Assembly: GCA_035504235.1 (NCBI GenBank)
Contig: DATJSH010000229.1
Coordinates: forward strand, 1-6,193
Origin: DATARH01 sp035504235
GTDB taxonomy: Bacteria > Pseudomonadota > Alphaproteobacteria > ATCC43930 > CGMCC-115725
Direction: 5' to 3'
Length of the DNA: 6,193 bases
Part shown: in pieces, positions 1 through 5,887 of the stretch
How the letters are laid out: each line of letters begins with the position of its first letter
Numbering within the stretch: position 1 is the stretch's first letter
Position numbers and translations under genes: made by a program
The notes under the pieces: model-generated
Told to the model about the DNA's origin: nothing
The model's database searches: none
What the model saw: the letters and a program-made list of their open reading frames with translations, nothing else

Positions 1-113
1 GAATATCAGCCATGGCTAAAAACCGGGCAGCGCTTTTGCCGCATCCGTGTTAGTTCGATGGGCCGTAGCAAATGAAACCGGCGCGTAAGGCCAACAGCGC
101 CGAGGGGTAGAAA

Positions 114-1355
114 ATGGCGGTCGAAGCATCGGGCGAGACGACGGCGCCAACCGTCGCAATTCAGCGCAGGATCGCGGAATCGACCGCATTCTCGATCATC
201 CTCGCGCTCAGCTTCTCGCATCTCTTGAACGACATGATGCAGTCGCTGGTGCCCTCGCTCTACCCGCTGATCAAGAACACCTACGGCCTCAATTTCGTGC
301 AGATCGGCGTCATCACGCTGACCATGCAGGTGACCTCGTCGATGGTGCAGCCGCTCGTCGGCCTTGTCGCCGATAAGAAGCCGCAGCCCTATTCGCTGAC
401 GCTCGGCATGTGCGCGACCCTCGCCGGGCTGCTGCTGCTCGCCGGCGCGGTGCACTATCTGATGGTGCTGGTCGCCGTGGCGCTAATGGGCGTCGGCTCG
501 GCGGTGTTCCACCCGGAGGCGTCGCGCGTCGCGCGGATCGCCTCGGGCGGGGCGCAGCGCCACGGTCTCGCGCAATCGCTGTTCCAGGTCGGCGGCAATA
601 TCGGCTCGGCGACCGGGCCGATTCTTGCCGCGCTGATTGTGATCCCCAAGGGGCAGGGGACGGTCGGTTGGTTTTCCTGCGTGGCGCTCTTGGCGATGAT
701 GGTGCTGTTTGGGGTCGGCACCTGGTACCGCCGCGAGCATCCACCGTCGCGCCGCGCCCGGCATATGACGGCGGCGCCCAACTTGTCCCGCCGGCATGTC
801 GCGATCTCGTTGGTGATCCTGTTGTCGCTGGTGTTCTCGAAGGCGTTCTATCAGGCGAGCCTCAGCACCTATTACACCTTCTATCTGATGAGCAAATTCC
901 ACCTGTCGATGGCGACATCGCAGGTCTACCTGTTCATCTTCCTCGCCTCGGTCGCGGTGGGGACGCTGGCCGGCGGGCCGATCGGCGACCGTATCGGCAG
1001 GAAGGCGGTGATCTGGGGCTCGATCCTCGGCGCGGTGCCGTTCGCGCTGATGCTGCCTTTCGCCGATCTGTTCTGGACCCCGATCCTCACCGTGCTGATC
1101 GGCGCGACGATGGCGTCGGCCTCGTCGGCGATCATCGTTTACGCGATCGACCTGGTGCCGGGGAAGATCGGTACGATGGCTGGCCTGTTCTTCGGCCTCA
1201 GCTTTGGCATGGCCGGGGTGGGTGCGGCGGCGCTCGGCAGCCTCGCCGACTGGACCAGCATCGACACGGTCTACCGCGTCTGCGCCTTCCTGCCGCTGAT
1301 GGGGCTCCTGACCGTGTTCTTGCCCGATCTCAGGCGCGCTGTCCGGCACGCATAA
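114..1355 (+). CDS. fsr: MFS exporter, fosmidomycin-resistance (Fsr) family
   Basis: This 413-residue inner-membrane protein is a proton-driven major facilitator of the Fsr type; E. coli Fsr (about 406 residues) exports fosmidomycin. Seen: an extended resemblance to Fsr, including SHLLNDMMQSL (35-45), FHPEASRVARIASGG (132-146) and HGLAQSLFQVGGN (150-162). The MFS loop motif occurs twice, as GLVADKKPQP (83-92) in the first half and GGPIGDRIGRK (287-297) in the second, with a polar central loop around 205-228. About twelve hydrophobic segments are readable. The start is chosen because GAGGGG at 102-107 sits 6 bases before the ATG. It is the first gene of a same-strand row, 65 bases ahead of a Rieske oxygenase, so it may export that enzyme's substrate or product. 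The family is secure. Fosmidomycin as the true substrate is not; members are widespread and mostly uncharacterised. Confidence 0.9.
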   Translation: MAVEASGETTAPTVAIQRRIAESTAFSIILALSFSHLLNDMMQSLVPSLYPLIKNTYGLNFVQIGVITLTMQVTSSMVQPLVGLVADKKPQPYSLTLGMCATLAGLLLLAGAVHYLMVLVAVALMGVGSAVFHPEASRVARIASGGAQRHGLAQSLFQVGGNIGSATGPILAALIVIPKGQGTVGWFSCVALLAMMVLFGVGTWYRREHPPSRRARHMTAAPNLSRRHVAISLVILLSLVFSKAFYQASLSTYYTFYLMSKFHLSMATSQVYLFIFLASVAVGTLAGGPIGDRIGRKAVIWGSILGAVPFALMLPFADLFWTPILTVLIGATMASASSAIIVYAIDLVPGKIGTMAGLFFGLSFGMAGVGAAALGSLADWTSIDTVYRVCAFLPLMGLLTVFLPDLRRAVRHA

Positions 1356-1364
1356 CCCGCTTCC

Positions 1365-1413
1365 AGCTTCGGTAAGCTCGGCTTACCATGCGGCGAAATA
1401 AGCCGCATGGAGG
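1365..1413 (+). promoter_or_regulatory. Tandem perfect hairpins overlapping the Rieske gene ribosome binding site
   Basis: Two perfect inverted repeats lie end to end between the exporter stop and the oxygenase start. The first is GGTAAGC (1371-1377), loop TCG, GCTTACC (1381-1387). The second is CCATGCGGC (1386-1394), loop GAAATAA, GCCGCATGG (1402-1410). A third, weaker stem, AGCTT (1365-1369) with AAGCT (1374-1378) around CGGT, would exclude the first hairpin. The last two bases of the second stem are the first two bases of the GGAGG Shine-Dalgarno (1409-1413). No T-run follows, so a rho-independent terminator is unlikely. It could be an RNA structure limiting translation, a processing or stabilising element, or a palindromic operator. 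The pairing is seen; the role is inferred. Confidence 0.55.
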
Positions 1414-1420
1414 CCGGAGC

Positions 1421-2455
1421 ATGTTCGCGCGCAACGCCTGGTACATCGCCGCGTGGAGCGATGAGGTCGCCGACCAGCCGCTTGGCCGCCGCATCCTCAA
1501 TGAGCCAATCATGCTGTTTCGTGGCCAGGATGGCCGCGCGGCCGCGCTCGCCGATCGCTGCTGCCACCGCTCGGCGCCCTTGAGCCTTGGCCGGGTCGTC
1601 GAGGAAGGGATCGAGTGCGGCTATCATGGCCTTGTCATCAACGGCGCCGGGCAGTGCGTCCGCGTTCCGGGCCAGCGCCTCGTCCCGCCCGGCGCGGCGG
1701 TGCGCAGCTATCCGCTTGTCGAGAAGAACCAGTTCTTGTGGATATGGCCCGGCGACCCGGCGATGGCCGACCCGGCGCTCATCGTCGATTTTCCCTGGCA
1801 TGACGACCAGAAGAATTGGCCGCACCGGCACACGATGTACCCGATCAAGGGCAATTACATGCTCATGGTCGACAACCTCATGGACCTGACGCATCTCGGT
1901 TATCTCCATGCCAAGACGATCGGCGGCAACCCGGCCCAACATTTCGCTGCCGAGATGAAGACCGTGCGCACGCCGTCCGGGGTCAAGTTCACGCGCTGGA
2001 TGCGCAACTCGCCGCCGCCGCCGAGCTATGTGAAGGCGGCGGGGTTCAAGGGGCGGGTCGACCGGCTGCAGGTGTTCGAATTCGTGGCCCCGTCATCCAT
2101 CCTGCAATGGACCGGGGCGACCGATGCCGGCTCGGGGCAAGACCCGGATGATTTCGCGTTCAAGTTCCGCCTGTTCCACGGCCTAACCCCCGAGACCGAG
2201 ACAAGCTGCTTTTATTTCTGGTCGGCCGCCAACGGCTATCGCCAGGATGATCCGGCGACGACCGATCAGCTGTTCGGCGAGATCGCCTTCGCCTTCCGCG
2301 AGGACGCGGCGATGGTCGAGGCGCAGCAGGCACGCCTCTCGGAATTTGGCGAAAGCGGGCTGGTCGACATCGCTTCCGATGCGACCCGGATGACGATGCG
2401 CCGCCACGTCGATCGGATGATCGCCGCCGAGCGGCAACAGCAGGCGGCAGAGTAG
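1421..2455 (+). CDS. Rieske non-heme iron oxygenase, VanA-like (aromatic ring-hydroxylating or O-demethylating, alpha subunit)
   Basis: A 344-residue cytosolic oxygenase component that would use electrons from a separate reductase to hydroxylate or O-demethylate an aromatic or similar substrate. Seen: a Rieske [2Fe-2S] motif C-x-H-(16)-C-x2-H with C47, H49, C66 and H69, and a mononuclear iron site in NLMDLTHLGYLH with H158 and H163. D295 in FREDAAMVEAQQ is the probable third iron ligand, and D155 is the bridging Asp expected in the family. Length and the opening MFARNAWYIAAW match vanillate demethylase oxygenases. An upstream in-frame ATG at 1388 was passed over because GGAGG (1409-1413) sits 7 bases before 1421 and the family begins at this point. 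No VanB-type reductase or ferredoxin is in the window, so the partner is encoded elsewhere. Family is firm; substrate unknown, and dicamba- or toluenesulfonate-type relatives are alternatives to vanillate. Confidence 0.9.
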   Translation: MFARNAWYIAAWSDEVADQPLGRRILNEPIMLFRGQDGRAAALADRCCHRSAPLSLGRVVEEGIECGYHGLVINGAGQCVRVPGQRLVPPGAAVRSYPLVEKNQFLWIWPGDPAMADPALIVDFPWHDDQKNWPHRHTMYPIKGNYMLMVDNLMDLTHLGYLHAKTIGGNPAQHFAAEMKTVRTPSGVKFTRWMRNSPPPPSYVKAAGFKGRVDRLQVFEFVAPSSILQWTGATDAGSGQDPDDFAFKFRLFHGLTPETETSCFYFWSAANGYRQDDPATTDQLFGEIAFAFREDAAMVEAQQARLSEFGESGLVDIASDATRMTMRRHVDRMIAAERQQQAAE

Positions 2456-2462
2456 GTTCGAG

Positions 2463-2513
2463 CGTCCTTCGAGGCTTTGCAAATCAGGCTTCGCAAAGCA
2501 TCTCAGGATGAGG
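2463..2513 (-). repeat. Alphaproteobacterial intergenic palindromic repeat, unit 1 (inverted copy)
   Basis: Read on the minus strand this unit begins CCTCATCCTGAG (complement of 2502-2513) and ends GCCTCGAAGGACG (complement of 2463-2475). It contains an internal hairpin GCTTTGC (2474-2480) with GCAAAGC (2493-2499) around a 12-base loop. The same ends with a different centre occur in unit 2. Repeats with these ends are familiar from intergenic regions of Bradyrhizobium-like and related alphaproteobacteria; that identification is from memory. It starts 7 bases after the Rieske oxygenase stop. Confidence 0.75.
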
Positions 2514-2541
2514 AAGAATTGTGGATGGCATGAAGAACAGC

Positions 2542-2582
2542 CCTCATCCTGAGGCGCGAGCGGAGTGAGCCTCGAAGGGACG
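2542..2582 (+). repeat. Alphaproteobacterial intergenic palindromic repeat, unit 2
   Basis: This unit begins CCTCATCCTGAG (2542-2553) and ends GCCTCGAAGGGACG (2569-2582). An inner stem GAGGC (2551-2555) pairs with GCCTC (2569-2573). It lies head to head with unit 1 across a 28-base spacer. The 12-base arms are perfect complements and the outer arms match apart from one extra G, so the two units together can fold into a long branched stem. It ends 34 bases before the amidohydrolase start. Confidence 0.75.
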
Positions 2583-2616
2583 CAGGGTGGTAATCCAGCT
2601 TGAAACGGAGACCCAA

Positions 2617-3756
2617 ATGGCCAATACGCTGATTTCCTGCGACGACCACATGGATCTCGGTGTCCTGCCGGCCGATCTGTGGACGACCCGCCTGCCGGCG
2701 GAATTCCGCGAGCGCGCGCCCCACATCGCCGAGCGGGACGGCCAGGCGGTGTGGATGTGCGACGGCAAGGTGTGGGGCGGCTGGACGGGTAAGCCGCCTG
2801 CGACCGGGAACCAGCGCCCGGTAAAGCCGCTCTACAATTCCTTTGACCGGGCGGGCATCCATGACCAGAGCGAACGCCGTCCGGCGGTCGCCGAATTGCG
2901 CCTCGCCGACATGGATCGCGACGGCGTCCAGGCGACGGTGATCTATGGCCCGATCTTTCAGATCTCGACGGACGACCCGGCGCTGCGCATCGCCTGCTAC
3001 CGGGTCTACAACGACTGGCTGCTCGAATTCTGCCAGGCCGCGCCCGACCGGTTGATCGGCGCCCCGATGCTGCCGGAAACGCCGGAGGCGGCCTATGAAG
3101 AGCTGATGCGCCTCTACAAGAAAGGCGGGGTGCGCCAGGTCTCGCTGATGATCGCCAACGTCAATCCCAAGCTCGACGACCCGGCCTGGGAGAGACTGTG
3201 GACCGCGCTGGAAGAGACCAACATCATCATCGGCTGGCACATCACCGTGTTTGTCGGCAAGCCCTCCGATCGCGCCGCCGGCAAGCCCGCCGGCACGTTC
3301 GAGAACACCAAATTCTTCATGGGCAATTTTCTCGAACCATTTGTCGATCTCTTCGCCTGGGGCATCCTCGAACGGCACCCGAAATTGAAGATCGTGATGG
3401 CCGAGGCGGGCACCGGCTGGCTGCCCTGGCTGATGCAGGAATTGGATTACCGCCATTGGCGCCTCTGGGAGGCCAAGGAATTCTGGGCCGACAAGGGCGG
3501 CATCCAGCTCGAAACCAAGCCCTCCGAGCTGTTCAAGCGGCAGATCTACGCGACCTTCCAGGAGGACTACGCGACGATGGCGCTGATCCCGTTCTTTGGT
3601 GAGGGGCATCTGTTGTGGGCGTCGGACTACCCGCACCCGGACGGCGTCTGGCCAAACTCGAAGAGCGCGATCGAGCGCCAGATGGCGGGCCTCAGTCCCG
3701 AATTGCGGAAGAAGCTGACCCATGATAACGCCGCGCAGCTTTACGGACTGCAGTAA
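2617..3756 (+). CDS. Amidohydrolase-2 family (ACMSD/decarboxylase-like) metal-dependent enzyme
   Basis: A 379-residue cytosolic TIM-barrel enzyme of the superfamily that includes ACMSD, gamma-resorcylate decarboxylase and related hydrolases. Seen: an N-terminal metal site CDDHMDL with D10, H11 and D13; H208 in GWHITV as the probable strand-5 metal ligand; E263 in IVMAEAGTGWLPW where ACMSD has its catalytic histidine; and D337 in ASDYPHPDGVWP as the probable catalytic metal-binding Asp. The DDHxxxxxxDLW opening and SDYPHPD..WP ending define a recognisable, mostly uncharacterised subfamily that lacks the canonical HxH. ATG 2617 is preferred because GGAG at 2607-2610 lies 6 bases upstream; GTG 2587, at the repeat edge, would add 10 atypical residues. 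It follows the Rieske oxygenase and may process its product by hydrolysis or decarboxylation. Fold is secure; reaction and substrate are not. Confidence 0.87.
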   Translation: MANTLISCDDHMDLGVLPADLWTTRLPAEFRERAPHIAERDGQAVWMCDGKVWGGWTGKPPATGNQRPVKPLYNSFDRAGIHDQSERRPAVAELRLADMDRDGVQATVIYGPIFQISTDDPALRIACYRVYNDWLLEFCQAAPDRLIGAPMLPETPEAAYEELMRLYKKGGVRQVSLMIANVNPKLDDPAWERLWTALEETNIIIGWHITVFVGKPSDRAAGKPAGTFENTKFFMGNFLEPFVDLFAWGILERHPKLKIVMAEAGTGWLPWLMQELDYRHWRLWEAKEFWADKGGIQLETKPSELFKRQIYATFQEDYATMALIPFFGEGHLLWASDYPHPDGVWPNSKSAIERQMAGLSPELRKKLTHDNAAQLYGLQ

Positions 3757-3765
3757 TCAACGCAC

Positions 3766-3843
3766 CACCCCGGCGCAGGCCCGGGCCCCATCTCTCGGCT
3801 TCCCGAGCAGCGGATAATGGGTCCCGGCCTCCGCCGGGATGAC
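3766..3843. repeat. Imperfect inverted repeat of the CCCGGC(G/C)xAGGCC type
   Basis: The left arm 3766-3791 and right arm 3817-3842 are near-complementary. Read on its minus strand the left arm is ATGGGGCCCGGG then CCTGCGCCGGGGTG; the right arm is ATGGGTCCCGG then CCTCCGCCGGGATG. They differ by a few substitutions and one indel. Between them sits a perfect small hairpin CTCGG (3794-3798), loop CTTC, CCGAG (3803-3807). The element fills nearly the whole gap between the amidohydrolase stop and the MetE-like start. Similar palindromes are common between genes in alphaproteobacteria (from memory). There is no T-run after it, so it is not a typical rho-independent terminator, though the stem could stall or protect RNA. 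Confidence 0.75.
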
Positions 3844-3860
3844 CACGAACAGGGGACCGC

Positions 3861-5015
3861 ATGAAAGCCAGCACCGACCGCATCCTCACGACCCATGTCG
3901 GCAGCCTGCCGCGGCCAGCGGCATTGCGCGAGCTGCTCGTCAAGAAAGACAGGGGCGAGACCTACGACAAAGCCGCGCTCGACGGCGCCGTCAAACAGGC
4001 GGTCGCCGACATCGTGCGGCGCCAAGCCGCTGCCGGGGTCGACATCGTCGATGACGGCGAGATGTCGAAGCCGGGCTATTCGACCTATATCGCCGACCGC
4101 TTGACGGGTTTCGAGGGCCATGAGCCCGCGAAGCCGCGACTCGACACCGGGCCGCATCCGAATTTCGTCGCGGCCTATGCGCGGATGACCGGGGAGAACG
4201 CGGCGCGCCGCGCGGTTTGCGTCGGGCCGATCGAATGGCGCGACCGCGAACCGCTGCACCAGGACATCGCCAATCTCAAGGCCGCCGTTGCCGGGGCCGG
4301 CGTCACCGACGTGTTTATGACCGCGGCCTCGCCTGGCCTGGTGCCGGTGTTCCAGAGCAACCGGCATTACCCGTCGCATGAGGCCTATGTCGAGGCGGTC
4401 GCCGACGCGATGCGGGAGGAATATGAGGCGATCACAGGGGCTGGCTTTGTCGTGCAGCTCGATTGCCCCGACCTGGCGATGGCGCGCCACACCACCTTCC
4501 AGGATTTGAGCGAGGCCGAATTTCTGAAGCGCGCGGCGTTTCATGTCGAGGCGCTCAACCACGCGCTGCGCAATGTCCCGGCCGAGATGAGCCGCATTCA
4601 TATCTGCTGGGGCAATTACGAAGGGCCGCACGACCACGACATCGATTTCCGCAAGGTCGCGCCGATCCTCGTCAAGGCCAAACCGCAGGCGCTGGTCGTC
4701 GAGGCGGCGAACCCACGCCACGCGCATGAATGGGCGGTATGGAAGGATGAGGTGAAGCTCCCCGACGACAAGATCCTCATCCCCGGCGTGCTCGACACCT
4801 CGACCAATTATGTCGAGCACCCCGAGCTGGTCGCCGAGCGCATCTGCCGCTTCGCTGATATTGTCGGGCGCGAACGGGTGATCGCCGGCAGCGATTGCGG
4901 GTTCGGCACCTTTGCCGGTTACGGCAAGCTTGATCCCGACATCTCGTTCAAGAAGCTCAACGCGATGGCCGACGGCGCCGCGCTCGCGTCAAAACGGCTG
5001 TGGGGCCGGCATTAG
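3861..5015 (+). CDS. Stand-alone MetE C-terminal-type (cobalamin-independent methionine synthase II-like) methyl/alkyltransferase
   Basis: A 384-residue cytosolic TIM-barrel protein matching the catalytic C-terminal half of cobalamin-independent methionine synthase. Seen: the opening ILTTHVGSLPRP (8-19), the GVDIVDDGEMSKP segment (59-71), and all four zinc ligands by position, H247 and C249 in RIHICWGN, E281 in VVEAANP and C346 in GSDCGFGTF. It therefore should bind zinc and activate a thiol. Full MetE is about 750 residues with an N-terminal domain needed for folate substrate handling; that half is absent here, and nothing suggests truncation. The family also includes folate-independent methionine synthases and epoxyalkane:coenzyme M transferase, so the acceptor may be homocysteine or another thiol. 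AGGGGA (3851-3856) precedes the ATG by 4 bases. Placement beside an oxygenase and amidohydrolase suggests a catabolic role (inference). Confidence 0.85.
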   Translation: MKASTDRILTTHVGSLPRPAALRELLVKKDRGETYDKAALDGAVKQAVADIVRRQAAAGVDIVDDGEMSKPGYSTYIADRLTGFEGHEPAKPRLDTGPHPNFVAAYARMTGENAARRAVCVGPIEWRDREPLHQDIANLKAAVAGAGVTDVFMTAASPGLVPVFQSNRHYPSHEAYVEAVADAMREEYEAITGAGFVVQLDCPDLAMARHTTFQDLSEAEFLKRAAFHVEALNHALRNVPAEMSRIHICWGNYEGPHDHDIDFRKVAPILVKAKPQALVVEAANPRHAHEWAVWKDEVKLPDDKILIPGVLDTSTNYVEHPELVAERICRFADIVGRERVIAGSDCGFGTFAGYGKLDPDISFKKLNAMADGAALASKRLWGRH

Positions 5016-5025
5016 TGGATCACCT

Positions 5026-5268
5026 TTGGTTTCGGGCGCGCAGCTATGGCTGGGGCTGGACGCCGGCATCGAAGGCTGGCTGGTTCTGGCCGTCTTCTTC
5101 GTTGGTGTCGCGATCGATATTGTCGTCTTTGTATACCGGAGGCAGCACGGTGCCGACCTGCGGTCGGCGATGATCGGCTACCTCGTATGGATCGGCATTC
5201 TCTCGGCGGCACTGATCGCGGTCGGCTTCGCGACCGGCGAGCGTCCGCGCTGGCATTGGGGCGATTGA
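5026..5268 (+). CDS. Small two-helix membrane protein, unknown function
   Basis: I do not recognise this 80-residue protein. Two hydrophobic stretches are clear: GWLVLAVFFVGVAIDIVVFVY, and after a charged hairpin RRQHGADLRS, MIGYLVWIGILSAALIAVGFA. The tail is short and polar, GERPRWHWGD. No ATG fits this frame downstream of the preceding stop. TTG at 5026 is the best start, with a weak GGA 6 bases upstream, and it lies 10 bases after the MetE-like stop. The frame ends 7 bases before the thioesterase ATG, so it would sit snugly in the row and may help couple translation. The hydrophobic pattern, exact fit in the gap and common strand favour a real gene; the weak start and lack of a known family keep confidence moderate. 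Confidence 0.55.
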   Translation: MVSGAQLWLGLDAGIEGWLVLAVFFVGVAIDIVVFVYRRQHGADLRSAMIGYLVWIGILSAALIAVGFATGERPRWHWGD

Positions 5269-5275
5269 CCCGCCG

Positions 5276-5755
5276 ATGAACTTTCCCGCGCCGTTCGACC
5301 GGTATCGCGGCGAGGTGAAGCCCGAGTGGATCGACCATAACGGGCACATGAACCTCGCCTACTACACGGTGCTGTTCGATTACGCGACCGACATGATGTT
5401 CGACGAGCTCGATCTCGGGCTGGCGTACCGGCGGCGCACCGATCTCGGCACCTTCGTCACCGAGACGCATAACCGCTACGAGCGCGAGCTTCTGGTCGGC
5501 GACAAGGTACGGGTGACGATCCAGATCGTTTTCGCCGACGACAAGCGACTGCATCTCGCGCACGAAATGTTCCGCCTTGATAATGGCGAGCGCGCCGCGA
5601 CCCAAGAGCTGTTGTTTCTCCACGTCGATCTCAGGGCGCGGCGGGTTTGCCCATTTCCGCCCGAGTTGCACGCGCGGGTCCATGCCGCCGCGGCCGCGCA
5701 TGCCGCCTTGCCGCGGCCCGATTGGGTGGGCCGTGCGGTCGGAATGAGGCGCTAG
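5276..5755 (+). CDS. Hotdog-fold acyl-CoA thioesterase (4HBT-like)
   Basis: A 159-residue cytosolic thioesterase expected to hydrolyse an acyl-CoA to the acid and CoA. Seen: the signature EWIDHNGHMNLAYY (17-30), where D20 stands at the catalytic Asp position of 4-hydroxybenzoyl-CoA thioesterases and NGHMN forms the turn before the long helix. The later strands THNRYERELLVGDKVRV (64-80), LHLAHEMFR (92-100) and ATQELLFLHVDL (108-119) follow the usual hotdog order. Length fits a single-domain member. The WIDxNGHM form resembles thioesterases linked to carnitine/betainyl-CoA breakdown, but the acyl group cannot be told from sequence. The start follows the small membrane gene stop by 7 bases; the only G-rich stretch, GGGG at 5258-5261, is 14 bases away, so translation may rely on coupling. 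It appears to be the last gene of the cluster. Confidence 0.88.
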   Translation: MNFPAPFDRYRGEVKPEWIDHNGHMNLAYYTVLFDYATDMMFDELDLGLAYRRRTDLGTFVTETHNRYERELLVGDKVRVTIQIVFADDKRLHLAHEMFRLDNGERAATQELLFLHVDLRARRVCPFPPELHARVHAAAAAHAALPRPDWVGRAVGMRR

Positions 5756-5834
5756 CCGGCCCCGTGTTTGCCGATTAAGCAAAGTTGTTTCAACCTGATT
5801 CGCATCCGCGTTTTCTCGTTCGACAAAATCTGCC

Positions 5835-5840
5835 TATGAT
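5835..5840 (+). promoter_or_regulatory. Possible -10 element for the cold-shock gene
   Basis: TATGAT at 5835-5840 matches the sigma-70 -10 consensus at five of six bases and lies in an AT-richer patch of the gap before the cold-shock gene. No good -35 box is found at 16-18 bases upstream; the region there is TTTTCTC. If used, transcription would start near 5847 and give a leader of about 40 bases before the GTG start. It is a candidate only. Confidence 0.35.
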
Positions 5841-5887
5841 ACCCATCGGGGCGGCTTGGCCTCGGGCTCGGGATTGGGAAGACGTTC

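Noticed and set aside
12..53. Thirteen-codon frame MAKNRAALLPHPC before the exporter as a leader peptide
   Set aside because: No ribosome binding site, no regulatory codon pattern and no attenuator-like hairpin after it.
410..1375. Long + strand open frame overlapping the exporter
   Set aside because: It lies in another frame of the Fsr gene, is rich in Arg, Pro and Asp typical of GC-rich shadow frames, and matches no family.
1388..1420. Upstream ATG as the Rieske oxygenase start
   Set aside because: This ATG lies within the second hairpin with no ribosome binding site; ATG 1421 has GGAGG at proper spacing and matches the family N-terminus.
2587..2616. GTG start for the amidohydrolase
   Set aside because: It abuts the repeat and adds ten residues not typical of the family; ATG 2617 has a better ribosome binding site.
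2503..3723. Long minus-strand frame opposite the amidohydrolase
   Set aside because: It is the antisense shadow of a gene with clear motifs; its composition is unlike a real protein and it starts and ends without a signal.
3741..4820. Long minus-strand frame opposite the MetE-like gene
   Set aside because: It is an antisense shadow running through the inverted repeat; the sense strand carries all zinc ligands and a good ribosome binding site.
5756..5800. Terminator after the thioesterase
   Set aside because: Only a 4-bp stem (GTTG-TTT-CAAC) is visible and there is no GC-rich stem followed by a T-run.
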